DNA of 64,000 nt, taken from NCBI RefSeq assembly GCF_018459925.1, contig NZ_CP075371.1, positions 4,278,001 to 4,342,000 of the forward strand, read 5' to 3'. Origin of the DNA: Nocardioides aquaticus (GTDB lineage Bacteria; Actinomycetota; Actinomycetes; Propionibacteriales; Nocardioidaceae). Positions 1-7,807 of the stretch are shown piece after piece (positions within the stretch are counted from its first letter, which is position 1; each line of letters opens with the position of its first letter). The notes beneath the pieces were generated by a model. It was not told the origin of the DNA, made no database searches, and was given only the letters and a program-made list of their open reading frames with translations. Made by a program: the position numbers and the translations under genes.

Positions 1-288
1 TGCCTCGACCCAGCGGACCCGCCCCGCGGCGTCGTGAGCCGTACGACCGCGCGCCCTCCGCAGCACCTCGGAGGCAATGTCGGCGGCGGTGACGTCCCAC
101 CCCTGCTCGGCCAGCCACAGCGCCTCGACGCCCTCCCCGCAGCCGGCGTCGAGGGCGGTGCCGGGGGTCAGGGCGGCGGTCTCGCGGACGACGTACGGGT
201 TGGGCTCGCGGCGGTGCGACTCGACGCCCGGCCCGGCGTAGTGCTCGTCCCAGTAGTCGCGGTCGAACGTGTGCTCGCGGTCGCTCAT
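1..288 (-). CDS. Class I SAM-dependent methyltransferase (N-terminal part, runs off the window)
   Basis: The 96 residues present form the start of a Rossmann-fold methyltransferase. After an N-terminal DRDYWDEHYAG stretch comes the SAM-binding motif I, LDAGCGEG, followed about 20 residues later by the acidic VTAADIAS motif II that would bind the ribose. The substrate cannot be judged because the C-terminal half lies outside the window. The ATG overlaps the TGA of the upstream oxidoreductase by 4 bp (ATGA), so the two are translationally coupled. Such small methyltransferases are often paired with thioredoxin-reductase-like proteins, but what they act on is unknown. Confidence 0.85.
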   Translation of the reverse strand, partial: MSDREHTFDRDYWDEHYAGPGVESHRREPNPYVVRETAALTPGTALDAGCGEGVEALWLAEQGWDVTAADIASEVLRRARGRTAHDAAGRVRWVEA

Positions 289-1250
289 GCCGACACCTTC
301 CCGCCCCGCGCGGCGAGCGTGGCCTGCAGGTCGGTCATCAGCAGGTCCCCGTGGATCTGTGCCGCGACCCGGGCGGCGTCCGCCGCCGCCCCGCTCACCT
401 GCGCCATCAGGTCGGTGGCGTTGCCGGCCACCCAGACCCCGGGCACGGGGGTGCGTCCGGCCGCGTCGGCGGGGAGCATCGTGCCCATCATGTGATCGAC
501 CGGCTCGAGGCCGATCCCGGCCAGGAAGTCGGCGCGGGCGTGCAGCCGGGTCCCGACCGCCACCACGTCGACCTCGACGACGGCGCCGTGGGCGAGGCGT
601 ACGCCGCGGATCGCGTCGTCCTCGATCTCGAGCCGTTCGACGGCCCCGTCGAACACCGGCACGCCCAGCGCGTCGAGCGTGGCGCGGTCGTCCTCGGACA
701 GCTCGACGCCGTGGGCGAAGAAGCGCACGTCGTCGCTGAGCTGGCGCATCATCAGGGCCTGGTGCACCGACATCGGGCTGGCCGCCAGCACGCCGATCCG
801 ACGGTCGCGCGACTCCCAGCCGTGACAGAACGGGCAGTGGATGACGTCCCGGCCCCACCGCTCGGCCACGCCCGGGACGTCGGGCAGGTCGTCGACCAGG
901 CCGGTCGCGACGAGCAGCCGCCGCGCCACCAGCGGCGCCCCCTCGGCGAGGGTCACCTCGAAGCCCGCCTCGACGTGGGCGACCGAGACGACCCGGTCGT
1001 CGACCACGCGGCCCCCGTACCCCTCGACCTCGGCGCGGCCCCGCGCGACCAGCTCGGCCGGCGGGGTGCCGTCGAGCGCGAGCAGCCCGTGCACGCCCGC
1101 GGCCGGGGCGTTGCGGGGCGCCCCCGCGTCGACGACGACGGTGCTGCGGCGCTGGCGCACCAGGGTCAGTGCCCCGCTGAGCCCGGCCGCGCCGCCGCCG
1201 ATGACGACGACGTCCAGGGTGTCGTTGGTGTTCTCGTCGTGGTCGGTCAT
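285..1250 (-). CDS. Thioredoxin-reductase-like FAD/NAD(P)H oxidoreductase
   Basis: A 321-residue pyridine-nucleotide disulphide oxidoreductase of the class II (TrxB-like) fold. The FAD-binding GGGAAG lies at about residues 18-23. The CPFC pair in HCPFCHGWE sits where thioredoxin reductases keep their redox-active CxxC, and the second FAD motif GVWVAGNATD is near the C-terminus. The HGWE extension marks the subgroup usually annotated as NAD(P)/FAD-dependent oxidoreductase rather than true TrxB, so the electron acceptor is not assured. The start was chosen at the ATG preceded by GGAGGTGGCCGGG; an in-frame extension further upstream would run through the divergent regulator gene. It shares the upstream region with the XRE-cupin regulator and overlaps the methyltransferase gene. 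Confidence 0.9.
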   Translation of the reverse strand: MTDHDENTNDTLDVVVIGGGAAGLSGALTLVRQRRSTVVVDAGAPRNAPAAGVHGLLALDGTPPAELVARGRAEVEGYGGRVVDDRVVSVAHVEAGFEVTLAEGAPLVARRLLVATGLVDDLPDVPGVAERWGRDVIHCPFCHGWESRDRRIGVLAASPMSVHQALMMRQLSDDVRFFAHGVELSEDDRATLDALGVPVFDGAVERLEIEDDAIRGVRLAHGAVVEVDVVAVGTRLHARADFLAGIGLEPVDHMMGTMLPADAAGRTPVPGVWVAGNATDLMAQVSGAAADAARVAAQIHGDLLMTDLQATLAARGGKVSA

Positions 1251-1310
1251 CCCGGCCACCTCCTCGCTGCTCGGTGTGTGCCGCCAGCGTGCGTCGCCAC
1301 CGAGCGGATC

Positions 1311-1326
1311 GGCAAGCAATGTTGCC
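1311..1326. promoter_or_regulatory. Candidate operator between oxidoreductase and XRE-cupin regulator
   Basis: A GGCAA-N6-TTGCC inverted repeat with perfect 5-bp arms lies in the 105-bp divergent intergenic region, 30 bp before the regulator start. Its place suggests an autoregulatory site for the XRE-cupin protein. The match to any known operator was not tested. Confidence 0.35.
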
Positions 1327-1355
1327 AAACGGAAAACCACGAGTACGCTCGCCCC

Positions 1356-1958
1356 ATGACCACCCCCCTCGCCGCCAGCGACACCGACCGCGCCCTCGAC
1401 GCCGTCGGCGCCCGCCTCAAGCAGCTGCGCACCCGGCGCGACATCACGCTCGCCGACCTCGCGTCCCAGACGGGGATCTCGGTGAGCACGCTGTCTCGGC
1501 TGGAGGCCGGCCTCCGGCGGCCCACGCTCGAGCAGCTGCTGCCGCTCGCGCGGGTCCACGGAGTCACGCTGGACGAGCTGGTCGACGCCCCCGCCACCGG
1601 CAACCCGCGGGTCAACCTGCGGCCGATCAGGAACGACATGGGCTGGGTGATGCTGCCGCTGACCAAGCGGGCCGGCGGGATCCAGGCGTACAAGTTCGTG
1701 GTCCCGCGCGGCGACGACACGGCCGTCCCGGAGCAGCGCACCCACGACGGCTGGGACTGGGTCTACGTCCTCGACGGCACGCTCCGCCTCGTGCTCGGCG
1801 AGCACGACCTGCTGCTCAAGCCCGGAGAGGCTGCGGAGTTCGACTGCCAGACCCCCCACTGGTTCGGGGCGACCAGCGCCGGGCCGGTCGAGTTCCTCAG
1901 CCTGATCGGGCGGCAGGGCGAGCGGGCGCACGTGCGGGCGTCGACGGCGCGCGCCTGA
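1356..1958 (+). CDS. XRE-family transcriptional regulator with C-terminal cupin domain
   Basis: A 200-residue protein. Residues about 15-70 form a helix-turn-helix of the XRE/Cro type (LADLASQTGISVSTLSRLEAG is the recognition segment). Residues about 110-190 form a small cupin barrel (the HDGWDWVYVLDGTL and LLLKPGEAAEFDCQTPHW parts correspond to cupin motifs 1 and 2). Such HTH-cupin proteins sense small ligands, but the ligand here is unknown. It is divergent from the thioredoxin-reductase-like gene, the probable target. The ATG has no strong Shine-Dalgarno site, so leaderless or weak initiation is possible. Confidence 0.92.
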   Translation: MTTPLAASDTDRALDAVGARLKQLRTRRDITLADLASQTGISVSTLSRLEAGLRRPTLEQLLPLARVHGVTLDELVDAPATGNPRVNLRPIRNDMGWVMLPLTKRAGGIQAYKFVVPRGDDTAVPEQRTHDGWDWVYVLDGTLRLVLGEHDLLLKPGEAAEFDCQTPHWFGATSAGPVEFLSLIGRQGERAHVRASTARA

Positions 1959-2063
1959 ACGCGGGCGGGACCGGGGTCAGAGCCGGCGCACGCTCGGGAC
2001 GTCATACACCGCCACGCTCAGCCGCAGCAGGTTGCGCATGACGTCCCGCGAGCGCGGGCCCGC

Positions 2064-3521
2064 TCAGAACGGGTACGGCGCGATGTCCGGCCGCACGGTC
2101 AGCCACTGCGTCTCGGTGAACGCCTCGATGTTGGCCGCCGCCCCACCGAACCGCGAGCCGGTGCCGGAGGCGCCCACGCCGCCGAACGGCGCGTTGGCCT
2201 CGTCGGAGACGGTCTGCTCGTTGATGTGCACCTTGCCCGAGCGCACCCGGTCGGCGATCTTCATCGCCCGCCCGACGTCGCCGAGGATGCCGACCGACAG
2301 GCCGTACTCGTTGGCGTTGACCAGCCCCACCACCTCGTCGTCGGTGGAGAACGACATGACCGGCGCGACGGGGCCGAAGATCTCGTCGGCGAAGGCGCGG
2401 TTGTCGGGCGTGAGGTCGGCGAGCACGGTCGGGTAGTAGTACGGCCCCTCGCGCCGGCCGCCGGCGGCCAGGCGCGCGCCCTGCGACTGCGACTCGGTGA
2501 CGATCGCGTCGATGTTGTCGAGCTGCTTGCCGTCGATGATCGGGCCGAGCGCGACCTGGTCGGTCGACGGGTCGCCCACGGGCAGGTTCTCCGCCTTGCC
2601 GGCCAGCGCGGCGACGTAGTCGTCGTAGAGCGACTCGTGCACGAAGTGGCGGCCGGTCGTCATGCAGATCTGGCCCTGGTGCAGGAACGAGCCGAACGCC
2701 CCGGCCGAGGCCGCCAGCGCGAGGTCGGCGCCGGGCAGGACGACGAGCGCGTTGTTGCCGCCGAGCTCGAGGTGGGCGCGCTTGAGGTGGCGGGCGGCGG
2801 CCTCGCCGACCTTGCGGCCGGCGGCGGTGGAGCCGGTGAAGGAGATGACCGAGACCTCGGGGGCCTCGACGACGGCGACCCCGACGTCCGTACCGCCCGG
2901 GAGCAGCTGCAGCAGGCCCGCCGGCAGTCCGGCCTCCTCGAAGACCCGCACCAGCGCGACGCCGCCGCAGACCGCGGTGCGCGGGTCGGGCTTCAGCAGC
3001 ACGGCGTTGCCGAGCGCGAGGGCCGGGGCGACGGAGCGGATCGAGAGGATCAGCGGGAAGTTGAACGGCGCGATCACGGTGACGACGCCGACCGGGCGAC
3101 GGCGCGCGAAGGACCAGTGCGGCGCGTTGGAGGCCAGCACCTCGCCCTGCGGGTGCGTCGGCAGCGCGGCGGCCTCGAAGCACTCCGCTGCCGCGATGTG
3201 GGTCTCGAGCCCGGCCTTCGTGGGTACGGATCCCGCCTCGCGCACGATCCACCCCTGGACCTCCTCGGCGTGGGTCTCCCACAGCTCACCGGCGCGGCGC
3301 AGCACGGCGGCCCGCTCCTCCGGCGGCCGCGCCGCCCACTCCTCCTGCGCCGCCGCGGCCCGCGTCGCGGCCCGGGTCACGTCGTCGGGACCGGCCACGC
3401 CGACCTGCCCGAGGACGTCTCCGGTGGCGGGCTCGACCACGTCCTGCACGCCGCCGGAGCCGGCGGTCCAGCCGTCGAGGTGGATCTTGCCGGTCCAGGT
3501 GGCGGGGTCGAGCAGGGTCAT
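2064..3521 (-). CDS. NAD-dependent aldehyde dehydrogenase, benzaldehyde dehydrogenase type
   Basis: A 485-residue ALDH-superfamily enzyme that oxidises aldehydes to acids. The general-base glutamate E252 lies in LELGGNN and the catalytic cysteine C286 in GQICMTTGR. The cofactor loop FTGSTAAG is near residue 228 and the FNFP motif near 153. The N-terminal LLDPATWTGKI signature and the overall pattern match proteins usually annotated as benzaldehyde dehydrogenase (NAD+); other aromatic or aliphatic aldehydes are possible. The start is the ATG preceded by AGGAAC; an in-frame upstream codon would add 24 residues with no homology. It stands alone, with no obvious operon partner. Confidence 0.92.
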   Translation of the reverse strand: MTLLDPATWTGKIHLDGWTAGSGGVQDVVEPATGDVLGQVGVAGPDDVTRAATRAAAAQEEWAARPPEERAAVLRRAGELWETHAEEVQGWIVREAGSVPTKAGLETHIAAAECFEAAALPTHPQGEVLASNAPHWSFARRRPVGVVTVIAPFNFPLILSIRSVAPALALGNAVLLKPDPRTAVCGGVALVRVFEEAGLPAGLLQLLPGGTDVGVAVVEAPEVSVISFTGSTAAGRKVGEAAARHLKRAHLELGGNNALVVLPGADLALAASAGAFGSFLHQGQICMTTGRHFVHESLYDDYVAALAGKAENLPVGDPSTDQVALGPIIDGKQLDNIDAIVTESQSQGARLAAGGRREGPYYYPTVLADLTPDNRAFADEIFGPVAPVMSFSTDDEVVGLVNANEYGLSVGILGDVGRAMKIADRVRSGKVHINEQTVSDEANAPFGGVGASGTGSRFGGAAANIEAFTETQWLTVRPDIAPYPF

Positions 3522-3692
3522 GAGAGTTCCTGTCGGGTCGGGGTACGCCGCGCCACGCGTGCAGGCGGCTCTGCTGATGCCTATCAGGGGCACGGCTGGT
3601 GAGGGTCACCCCGACCGGGCACGGAGGCCGACGCAGGGTCGTGTGCCCGAGGACGCGGTGTCGACCGTTCCCAGGCACACGACCCTCGCGGA

Positions 3693-3872
3693 CTACTCCG
3701 CCTTGGGCGCCTCGTCGGGGTACGCCTCCCCGACCGGGTGCGCGCCGGCGGGCGAGCCCTGCGCCGGGTCGTACTCGCCCTCGGCGGCGGGACCGTCGGT
3801 GGTCGACGACTCCTCCTGCTCCTCGGTGGCGTCGTCGAGTCGTCCGGTGTTCTCGGAGTCCTGGCTGCTCAT
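3693..3872 (-). CDS. Small acidic hypothetical protein
   Basis: A 59-residue, Glu/Asp/Ser/Thr-rich protein without hydrophobic segments; it is probably disordered and soluble. The ATG is preceded by GAGAGGGG at good spacing, which supports real translation. I recognise no family. It lies between the aldehyde dehydrogenase and a convergently placed VOC gene with about 170 bp of non-coding sequence on its 3' side in which I see nothing notable. Confidence 0.55.
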   Translation of the reverse strand: MSSQDSENTGRLDDATEEQEESSTTDGPAAEGEYDPAQGSPAGAHPVGEAYPDEAPKAE

Positions 3873-4010
3873 GCGTGCCCCTCTCGTCGGTGTCTCTGGC
3901 TCCCACCCACGCTGCCACCCGCCGCGGCCGCACCGCTCACCCGGGAGGGCCGTGGGCCTGACGACCGTCGGGCCTGGACGACCGGTGGGCTGCTGGGCCA
4001 CCGTGGACCC

Positions 4011-4445
4011 ATGGCCGAGGTGAAGCAGGTGCAGGTGACCTTCGACTGTGCGAGCCCCCGCGCGGTCGCCGCGTTCTGGAAGGAGGTGCTGGGCTACGTC
4101 GACCCGCCGACCCCGCCCGGCTTCGAGACCTGGGAGGCGTTCGACGCGACGCTGCCCGAGGAGCGGCAGGGGTCGGCGTGGGCCTGCCAGGACCCGACCG
4201 GCGTCGGGCCGCGGCTGTTCTTCCAGCGGGTGCCCGAGGCGAAGGCGGGCAAGAACCGGCTGCACCTCGACGTACGGGTCGGGGTCGGCCTCACCGGGGA
4301 CGACCGGGTCTCGGCGCTCGAGGCCGAGGCCGACCGCCTCGAGCAGCTCGGCGCCCGGCGGGTCCGGCTGATGCGCGCCGACGGAGTCAACGAGTCGTGC
4401 CAGGTGATGCAGGACGTCGAGGGCAACGAGTTCTGCCTGGACTGA
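4011..4445 (+). CDS. VOC-family (glyoxalase/bleomycin-resistance fold) protein
   Basis: A 144-residue single VOC module. It opens with the usual VTFDCASPRAVAAFWKEVLGY beta-alpha signature and ends with DVEGNEFCLD, where the glutamate is the usual C-terminal metal ligand. The protein resembles the glyoxalase-like proteins that bind small organic molecules or divalent metals; the substrate is unknown. No good Shine-Dalgarno site is seen before the ATG. The gene is followed by a strong hairpin and faces the epimerase gene tail to tail. Confidence 0.85.
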   Translation: MAEVKQVQVTFDCASPRAVAAFWKEVLGYVDPPTPPGFETWEAFDATLPEERQGSAWACQDPTGVGPRLFFQRVPEAKAGKNRLHLDVRVGVGLTGDDRVSALEAEADRLEQLGARRVRLMRADGVNESCQVMQDVEGNEFCLD

Positions 4446-4457
4446 CCCCGGACGGGC

Positions 4458-4505
4458 AGTCGTGGGTCGGTCGACGCGCCCCGGCGCGTCCGTTGACCCA
4501 CGACT
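4458..4505. terminator. Bidirectional hairpin between convergent genes
   Basis: Two 23-nt arms (4458-4480 and 4483-4505) pair with 11 and 8 perfect base pairs on either side of a 4-nt internal mismatch, closing on a 2-nt spacer. It sits between the tail-to-tail VOC and epimerase genes and has no T-run, as is usual for high-GC actinobacterial terminators. Confidence 0.75.
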
Positions 4506-4543
4506 CCCCAGCTGGGACTCGTAGCCCCCACGTCACCGCGGCG

Positions 4544-5440
4544 TCAGGCCCGCGGGTCGGCCAGCACGTCCCGCCACGAGTGCTGCGGGTCGAAGCCGAG
4601 CATCTGGCGCGCCTTGTCGATCGAGTAGAACGTCTCGTCGCGGCCCATCTCGCGGCGCAGCTCGACACCCTCGTAGAACTGCTCACGGATCTCGTCGGTC
4701 GTCGCGGCCACCGACATGTCGGCGTTCGCGACGTTGAAGACCTCGAAGCCCAGCCCGTCGGTGGTCAGGCAGCGCTGCACCATCTGGCCGAGGTCGCGGG
4801 TGTCGATGTAGGCGAAGACGTTGCGGCGGCGCAGCGAGGGGTCCTCGAGGTAGTCGGGGAAGTACTCCTCGTACTCGTGCGGCTCGATGACGTTGTTGAT
4901 GCGCAGGCCGTAGAGGTCGCTGCCGGTGCGGGCGTGGAACGAGCGCGCGGTCACCTCGCTGGCGACCTTCGACATTGCGTACGAGTCCTCCGGGACGACC
5001 GGGTGCTCCTCGTCGACCGGCACGTAGAGCGGCTTGCGCTCACCCTGGGCGAAGCAGATCCCGTACGTCGTCTCGGACGAGGCGAAGATGACCTTCGGGA
5101 TCCCGAGCCGGGTGGCCGCCTCGAGGACGTGGTACGTCGACAGGATGTTGATCGCGTACGTCGTCGCGTCCGGGGTCAGCAGGATCCGCGGGATGGCCGC
5201 GAAGTGGACCACCGCGTCGTAGGAGGGGACCGACGGCAGGTCGAGCTCGTCCATCGAGGCCATCTGGGCCATCGCGGAGTACGTCTGCCCGGCGTCGGTG
5301 AGGTCGACCTTCAGGTCGTTGACGTCGGGGTGGCCGAGCGGGGTGAGGTCGGCGTTGGTGACCTGGTGGCCCTGGCTGGCGAGGTAGGGGGCGACGTGCT
5401 TGCCGGCCTTGCCGCTGCCGCCGGTGAAGAAGATGCGCAT
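4544..5440 (-). CDS. NAD-dependent epimerase/dehydratase (extended SDR)
   Basis: A 298-residue extended short-chain dehydrogenase. The cofactor motif FTGGSGKAG is at residues 4-12. The active-site YAMSK (Tyr/Lys) follows a conserved serine in FASSETTYG. Extended SDRs of this type act on nucleotide sugars or sugar acids; the substrate is not clear here. The ATG is placed directly before the beta-strand of the Rossmann fold; an extra 13 in-frame residues upstream are Arg-rich and unlikely to be real. It is divergent from the monooxygenase-like gene. Confidence 0.9.
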   Translation of the reverse strand: MRIFFTGGSGKAGKHVAPYLASQGHQVTNADLTPLGHPDVNDLKVDLTDAGQTYSAMAQMASMDELDLPSVPSYDAVVHFAAIPRILLTPDATTYAINILSTYHVLEAATRLGIPKVIFASSETTYGICFAQGERKPLYVPVDEEHPVVPEDSYAMSKVASEVTARSFHARTGSDLYGLRINNVIEPHEYEEYFPDYLEDPSLRRRNVFAYIDTRDLGQMVQRCLTTDGLGFEVFNVANADMSVAATTDEIREQFYEGVELRREMGRDETFYSIDKARQMLGFDPQHSWRDVLADPRA

Positions 5441-5550
5441 GCGACGAGTCAACCGTGCGCGCGGGCGGCCGGTTCTCACCCGACCGGCAGGCGGGCCGGT
5501 CGTGCGAGAGTGCCAACCCGGACCGACCCATCCCCGACCGAGGAGAAGCC

Positions 5551-5868
5551 TTGATCTACATCACCGTGAAGAAGAAGCTCAAGCCCGGCACCGCGGACGC
5601 CTACCTCGCCGCCAGCCAGGCGTACACCGACGCGACCCGCGCCGAGCCCGGCAACAAGTTCTACGAGCACTACCGCAGCGTCGACGACCCCGACACGATC
5701 CTCACGATCGAGGCCTTCGACGACAAGGCGGCCGGCGAGGCGCACGTGGCCTCCGACCACTTCCAGAACGGGGTGGACGGCGACGCCAAGCAGTACATCG
5801 CCGAGCGCCCCGACATCATGTACATCGACGTCGACCGCGACGGCTGGGACAAGATGTCGGAGTTCTGA
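5551..5868 (+). CDS. Antibiotic-biosynthesis-monooxygenase (ABM) domain protein, TTG start
   Basis: A 105-residue ferredoxin-like ABM-fold protein related to putative quinol monooxygenases (YgiN type). These form small dimers that oxidise quinol-like compounds without a cofactor. The fold is indicated by the alternating pattern from IYITVKKKLKPG through the NKFYEHYRS and EAFDDKAA segments to PDIMYIDVD. The start is a TTG that lies 4 nt after AGGAGA; no ATG or GTG fits, and the segment before the TTG has no family resemblance. The role in this context is unknown. Confidence 0.85.
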   Translation: MIYITVKKKLKPGTADAYLAASQAYTDATRAEPGNKFYEHYRSVDDPDTILTIEAFDDKAAGEAHVASDHFQNGVDGDAKQYIAERPDIMYIDVDRDGWDKMSEF

Positions 5869-6000
5869 GCCGGTCGGCGTCGCGCCGCACGGCCGGCGCG
5901 GCGCCCGTACGGGCCGGTCGTCGCACCTCTAGGGGTTGGAACGACGGCCGGGCCGTCGGCCTATGGTCGGGGTTCCCTGCTTCCTGACTCTGGAGTCCGC

Positions 6001-6498
6001 ATGAACCCCACCCACATCCCGATCCGCGTCGCCACCGGCGCCTACATCCTCAACTCGGGCATCAGCAAGCTCGGCGCCGACGAGGGCACCGCACAGTTCC
6101 TGCACGGCGCAGCCGCCGGCACGTACCCCTCGGTGTTCAAGGACATGAAGCCGAAGACCTTCGCGCAGGTGCTGGCCTACAGCGAGATCGCCGTGGGCGG
6201 CGCGCTGCTCCTGCCCAAGGTCAGCTCGACCGTCGCCGGCGCCGCGCTGACCGGGTTCGGCGCGAGCCTGCTCGGGATGTACCTGAAGACCCCGTCGATG
6301 ACCCTGGACGACGGCATCCGCCCCAGCCCCGACGGCATCGGCGTCGCCAAGGACGTGTGGCTGGTCGGCGCCGGGATGACCCTGGTCGCCCAAGGCGTCA
6401 CCGGCGCCGCGAGGTCCGGCGTGAAGTCGTCGCGCAAGGCCACCAAGCGGGCCGCGAAGAACGCGAGCAAGAAGGCGTCCTCGCTCACCAGCCGCTGA
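6001..6498 (+). CDS. Small DoxX-like membrane protein with a basic C-terminal tail
   Basis: A 165-residue protein with about three or four hydrophobic helices. The N-terminal IRVATGAYILNSGISKL segment is like that of DoxX-type membrane proteins, which is a tentative assignment. The last 28 residues are Lys/Ala/Ser-rich (for example RKATKRAAKNASKKASS), resembling histone-H1-like or envelope-binding tails. It is followed after 5 bp by another small membrane protein gene, so the two are probably co-transcribed. The function is unknown. Confidence 0.75.
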   Translation: MNPTHIPIRVATGAYILNSGISKLGADEGTAQFLHGAAAGTYPSVFKDMKPKTFAQVLAYSEIAVGGALLLPKVSSTVAGAALTGFGASLLGMYLKTPSMTLDDGIRPSPDGIGVAKDVWLVGAGMTLVAQGVTGAARSGVKSSRKATKRAAKNASKKASSLTSR

Positions 6499-6503
6499 GT
6501 CCC

Positions 6504-6710
6504 GTGTCGTCGTTGCCCCGCCGGATCCGGATCGCCGGCAGCCTCGCCTCCGCCGTCGTCCTGTACGTCGCGGGCGGCGTGATGGTGGTCGCCGGGTTCG
6601 CGCGGGGCACCAGCGACGTGTCGTACTGGGTGTTCGCGGTGGTGCTGGTCGCGGTGGCGTCGGCGACGCTGCTGCTGCCGGCGTGGGCGGAGCGGTCGAA
6701 GGAGCGCTAG
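6504..6710 (+). CDS. Small two-helix membrane protein
   Basis: A 68-residue protein starting at GTG with two predicted transmembrane helices (about residues 10-32 and 43-60) and a charged C-terminus. It lies 5 bp after the DoxX-like gene, which argues for coupled expression. No family is recognised. The GTG was chosen because it is the first start after the upstream stop and leaves a short basic leader before the first helix. Confidence 0.6.
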   Translation: MSSLPRRIRIAGSLASAVVLYVAGGVMVVAGFARGTSDVSYWVFAVVLVAVASATLLLPAWAERSKER

Positions 6711-6771
6711 CGGCGGCGCCGCGGTCGGGTCGGCCCGGCGAGCCGGGCCGCAGACCGTCGAGGGCCGGAGG

Positions 6772-7749
6772 TCACCGCGCGGACCCCGACGCGACGAGCG
6801 CGTCCCCGAGCGCCGTCCGCCAGTAGAGGACCTCCCGTCCGGATCGCCGTCGGGTGACGGCACCGGACGCCAGCAGGATCCGCAGGTGGCTGCCGACCGA
6901 CCCGAGGGCGAGGCCGCTGACGGCGCCGACCTGGGAGGTGCTCCGCGGCACGTCGAGCAGGGCCAGGACCATGGCCCGGTTGACGCCGATCAGGGCGCTG
7001 AGCCCCTCGGCGTGGGCGGCGTCGACGGAGGCGAGCCGGCCGGCGACCGGGTAGTAGACGGCGTAGCGCTCGCCCCGCCAGCCGACCCAGCTTCCGTCGT
7101 CGTGGGTCGGCACGAACATCAGCCGGGCGCTCGGGGGCAGCGTGCGGGCCGGCAGGTCGTAGCGGTTGATCCGGAGGTGCCCGTCACCGTCCCACTCCCG
7201 GTCCCGACCGAGGTCGCGGAGGACGGCGGCCCAGCCGTGCCAGGCGAGCTGGGCGGTACGGGCGACGACGTCGGCGCGCAGGACCCGCTCGCGCCGGGGC
7301 CAGTCGGTCTCGACGGTGTGGGTCCACAGCCACCGGAGCACCTCGGTGGCGACGTCGCGGACACCTGGCTCGAGCAGGCGCTGCGTGAGCGGGGCTCCGG
7401 TGGTCTCGAGCAGGTCGGCGCGGACGTCGTCGTCGGTCAGCTCGGCGACCAGGGCGACCTCGTGCTCGAAGGTGGGGTCCGCGACGTCTGCGGGATCGGC
7501 CAGGTAGTCGGCGATCCAGCCGGCCACCCCGGGCCCGGACTGACGGAAGCTGGCGCCCAACAGGTCGCGCGCGGTGGGGTGGACGGTCAGCCACTGCTCG
7601 AACCCCGCCCGGTGGGCGCTGCTGAACGCCCGCTGCTCCGGTGAACGCGGGGCGAGCAGCGCCCCCAGGGCGGCGACGACCTCGGCCTTCGGGGAGATGC
7701 CGAAACCGCTTGCGGCCAGGACGTCCGCCGGCACGTTCCAGGTCCCCAT
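6772..7749 (-). CDS. ArsR-type winged-helix regulator with large N-terminal domain
   Basis: A 325-residue protein. The last 70 residues form a winged helix (STSQVGAVSGLALGSVGSHLRILLASG holds the recognition helix) ending in the wing VTRRRSGREVLYW, as in ArsR proteins. The long N-terminal part of about 240 residues matches the DUF5937 type of regulators and presumably binds a ligand. It has no metal-binding CxC motif, so metal sensing is unlikely. The divergent MFS transporter 58 bp away is the probable target. Confidence 0.85.
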   Translation of the reverse strand: MGTWNVPADVLAASGFGISPKAEVVAALGALLAPRSPEQRAFSSAHRAGFEQWLTVHPTARDLLGASFRQSGPGVAGWIADYLADPADVADPTFEHEVALVAELTDDDVRADLLETTGAPLTQRLLEPGVRDVATEVLRWLWTHTVETDWPRRERVLRADVVARTAQLAWHGWAAVLRDLGRDREWDGDGHLRINRYDLPARTLPPSARLMFVPTHDDGSWVGWRGERYAVYYPVAGRLASVDAAHAEGLSALIGVNRAMVLALLDVPRSTSQVGAVSGLALGSVGSHLRILLASGAVTRRRSGREVLYWRTALGDALVASGSAR

Positions 7750-7769
7750 GTTTCGCCTCCCGACGAAAC
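7750..7769. promoter_or_regulatory. Candidate ArsR-type operator
   Basis: A GTTTCG-N8-CGAAAC inverted repeat abuts the start codon of the regulator and lies in the 58-bp region shared with the MFS gene. Occupancy would block both the ribosome site and promoter of the regulator, suggesting autorepression. Confidence 0.35.
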
Positions 7770-7807
7770 GTTAGCGTCACCACCTGCGGCTGGTCCACGC
7801 TCGGCCC

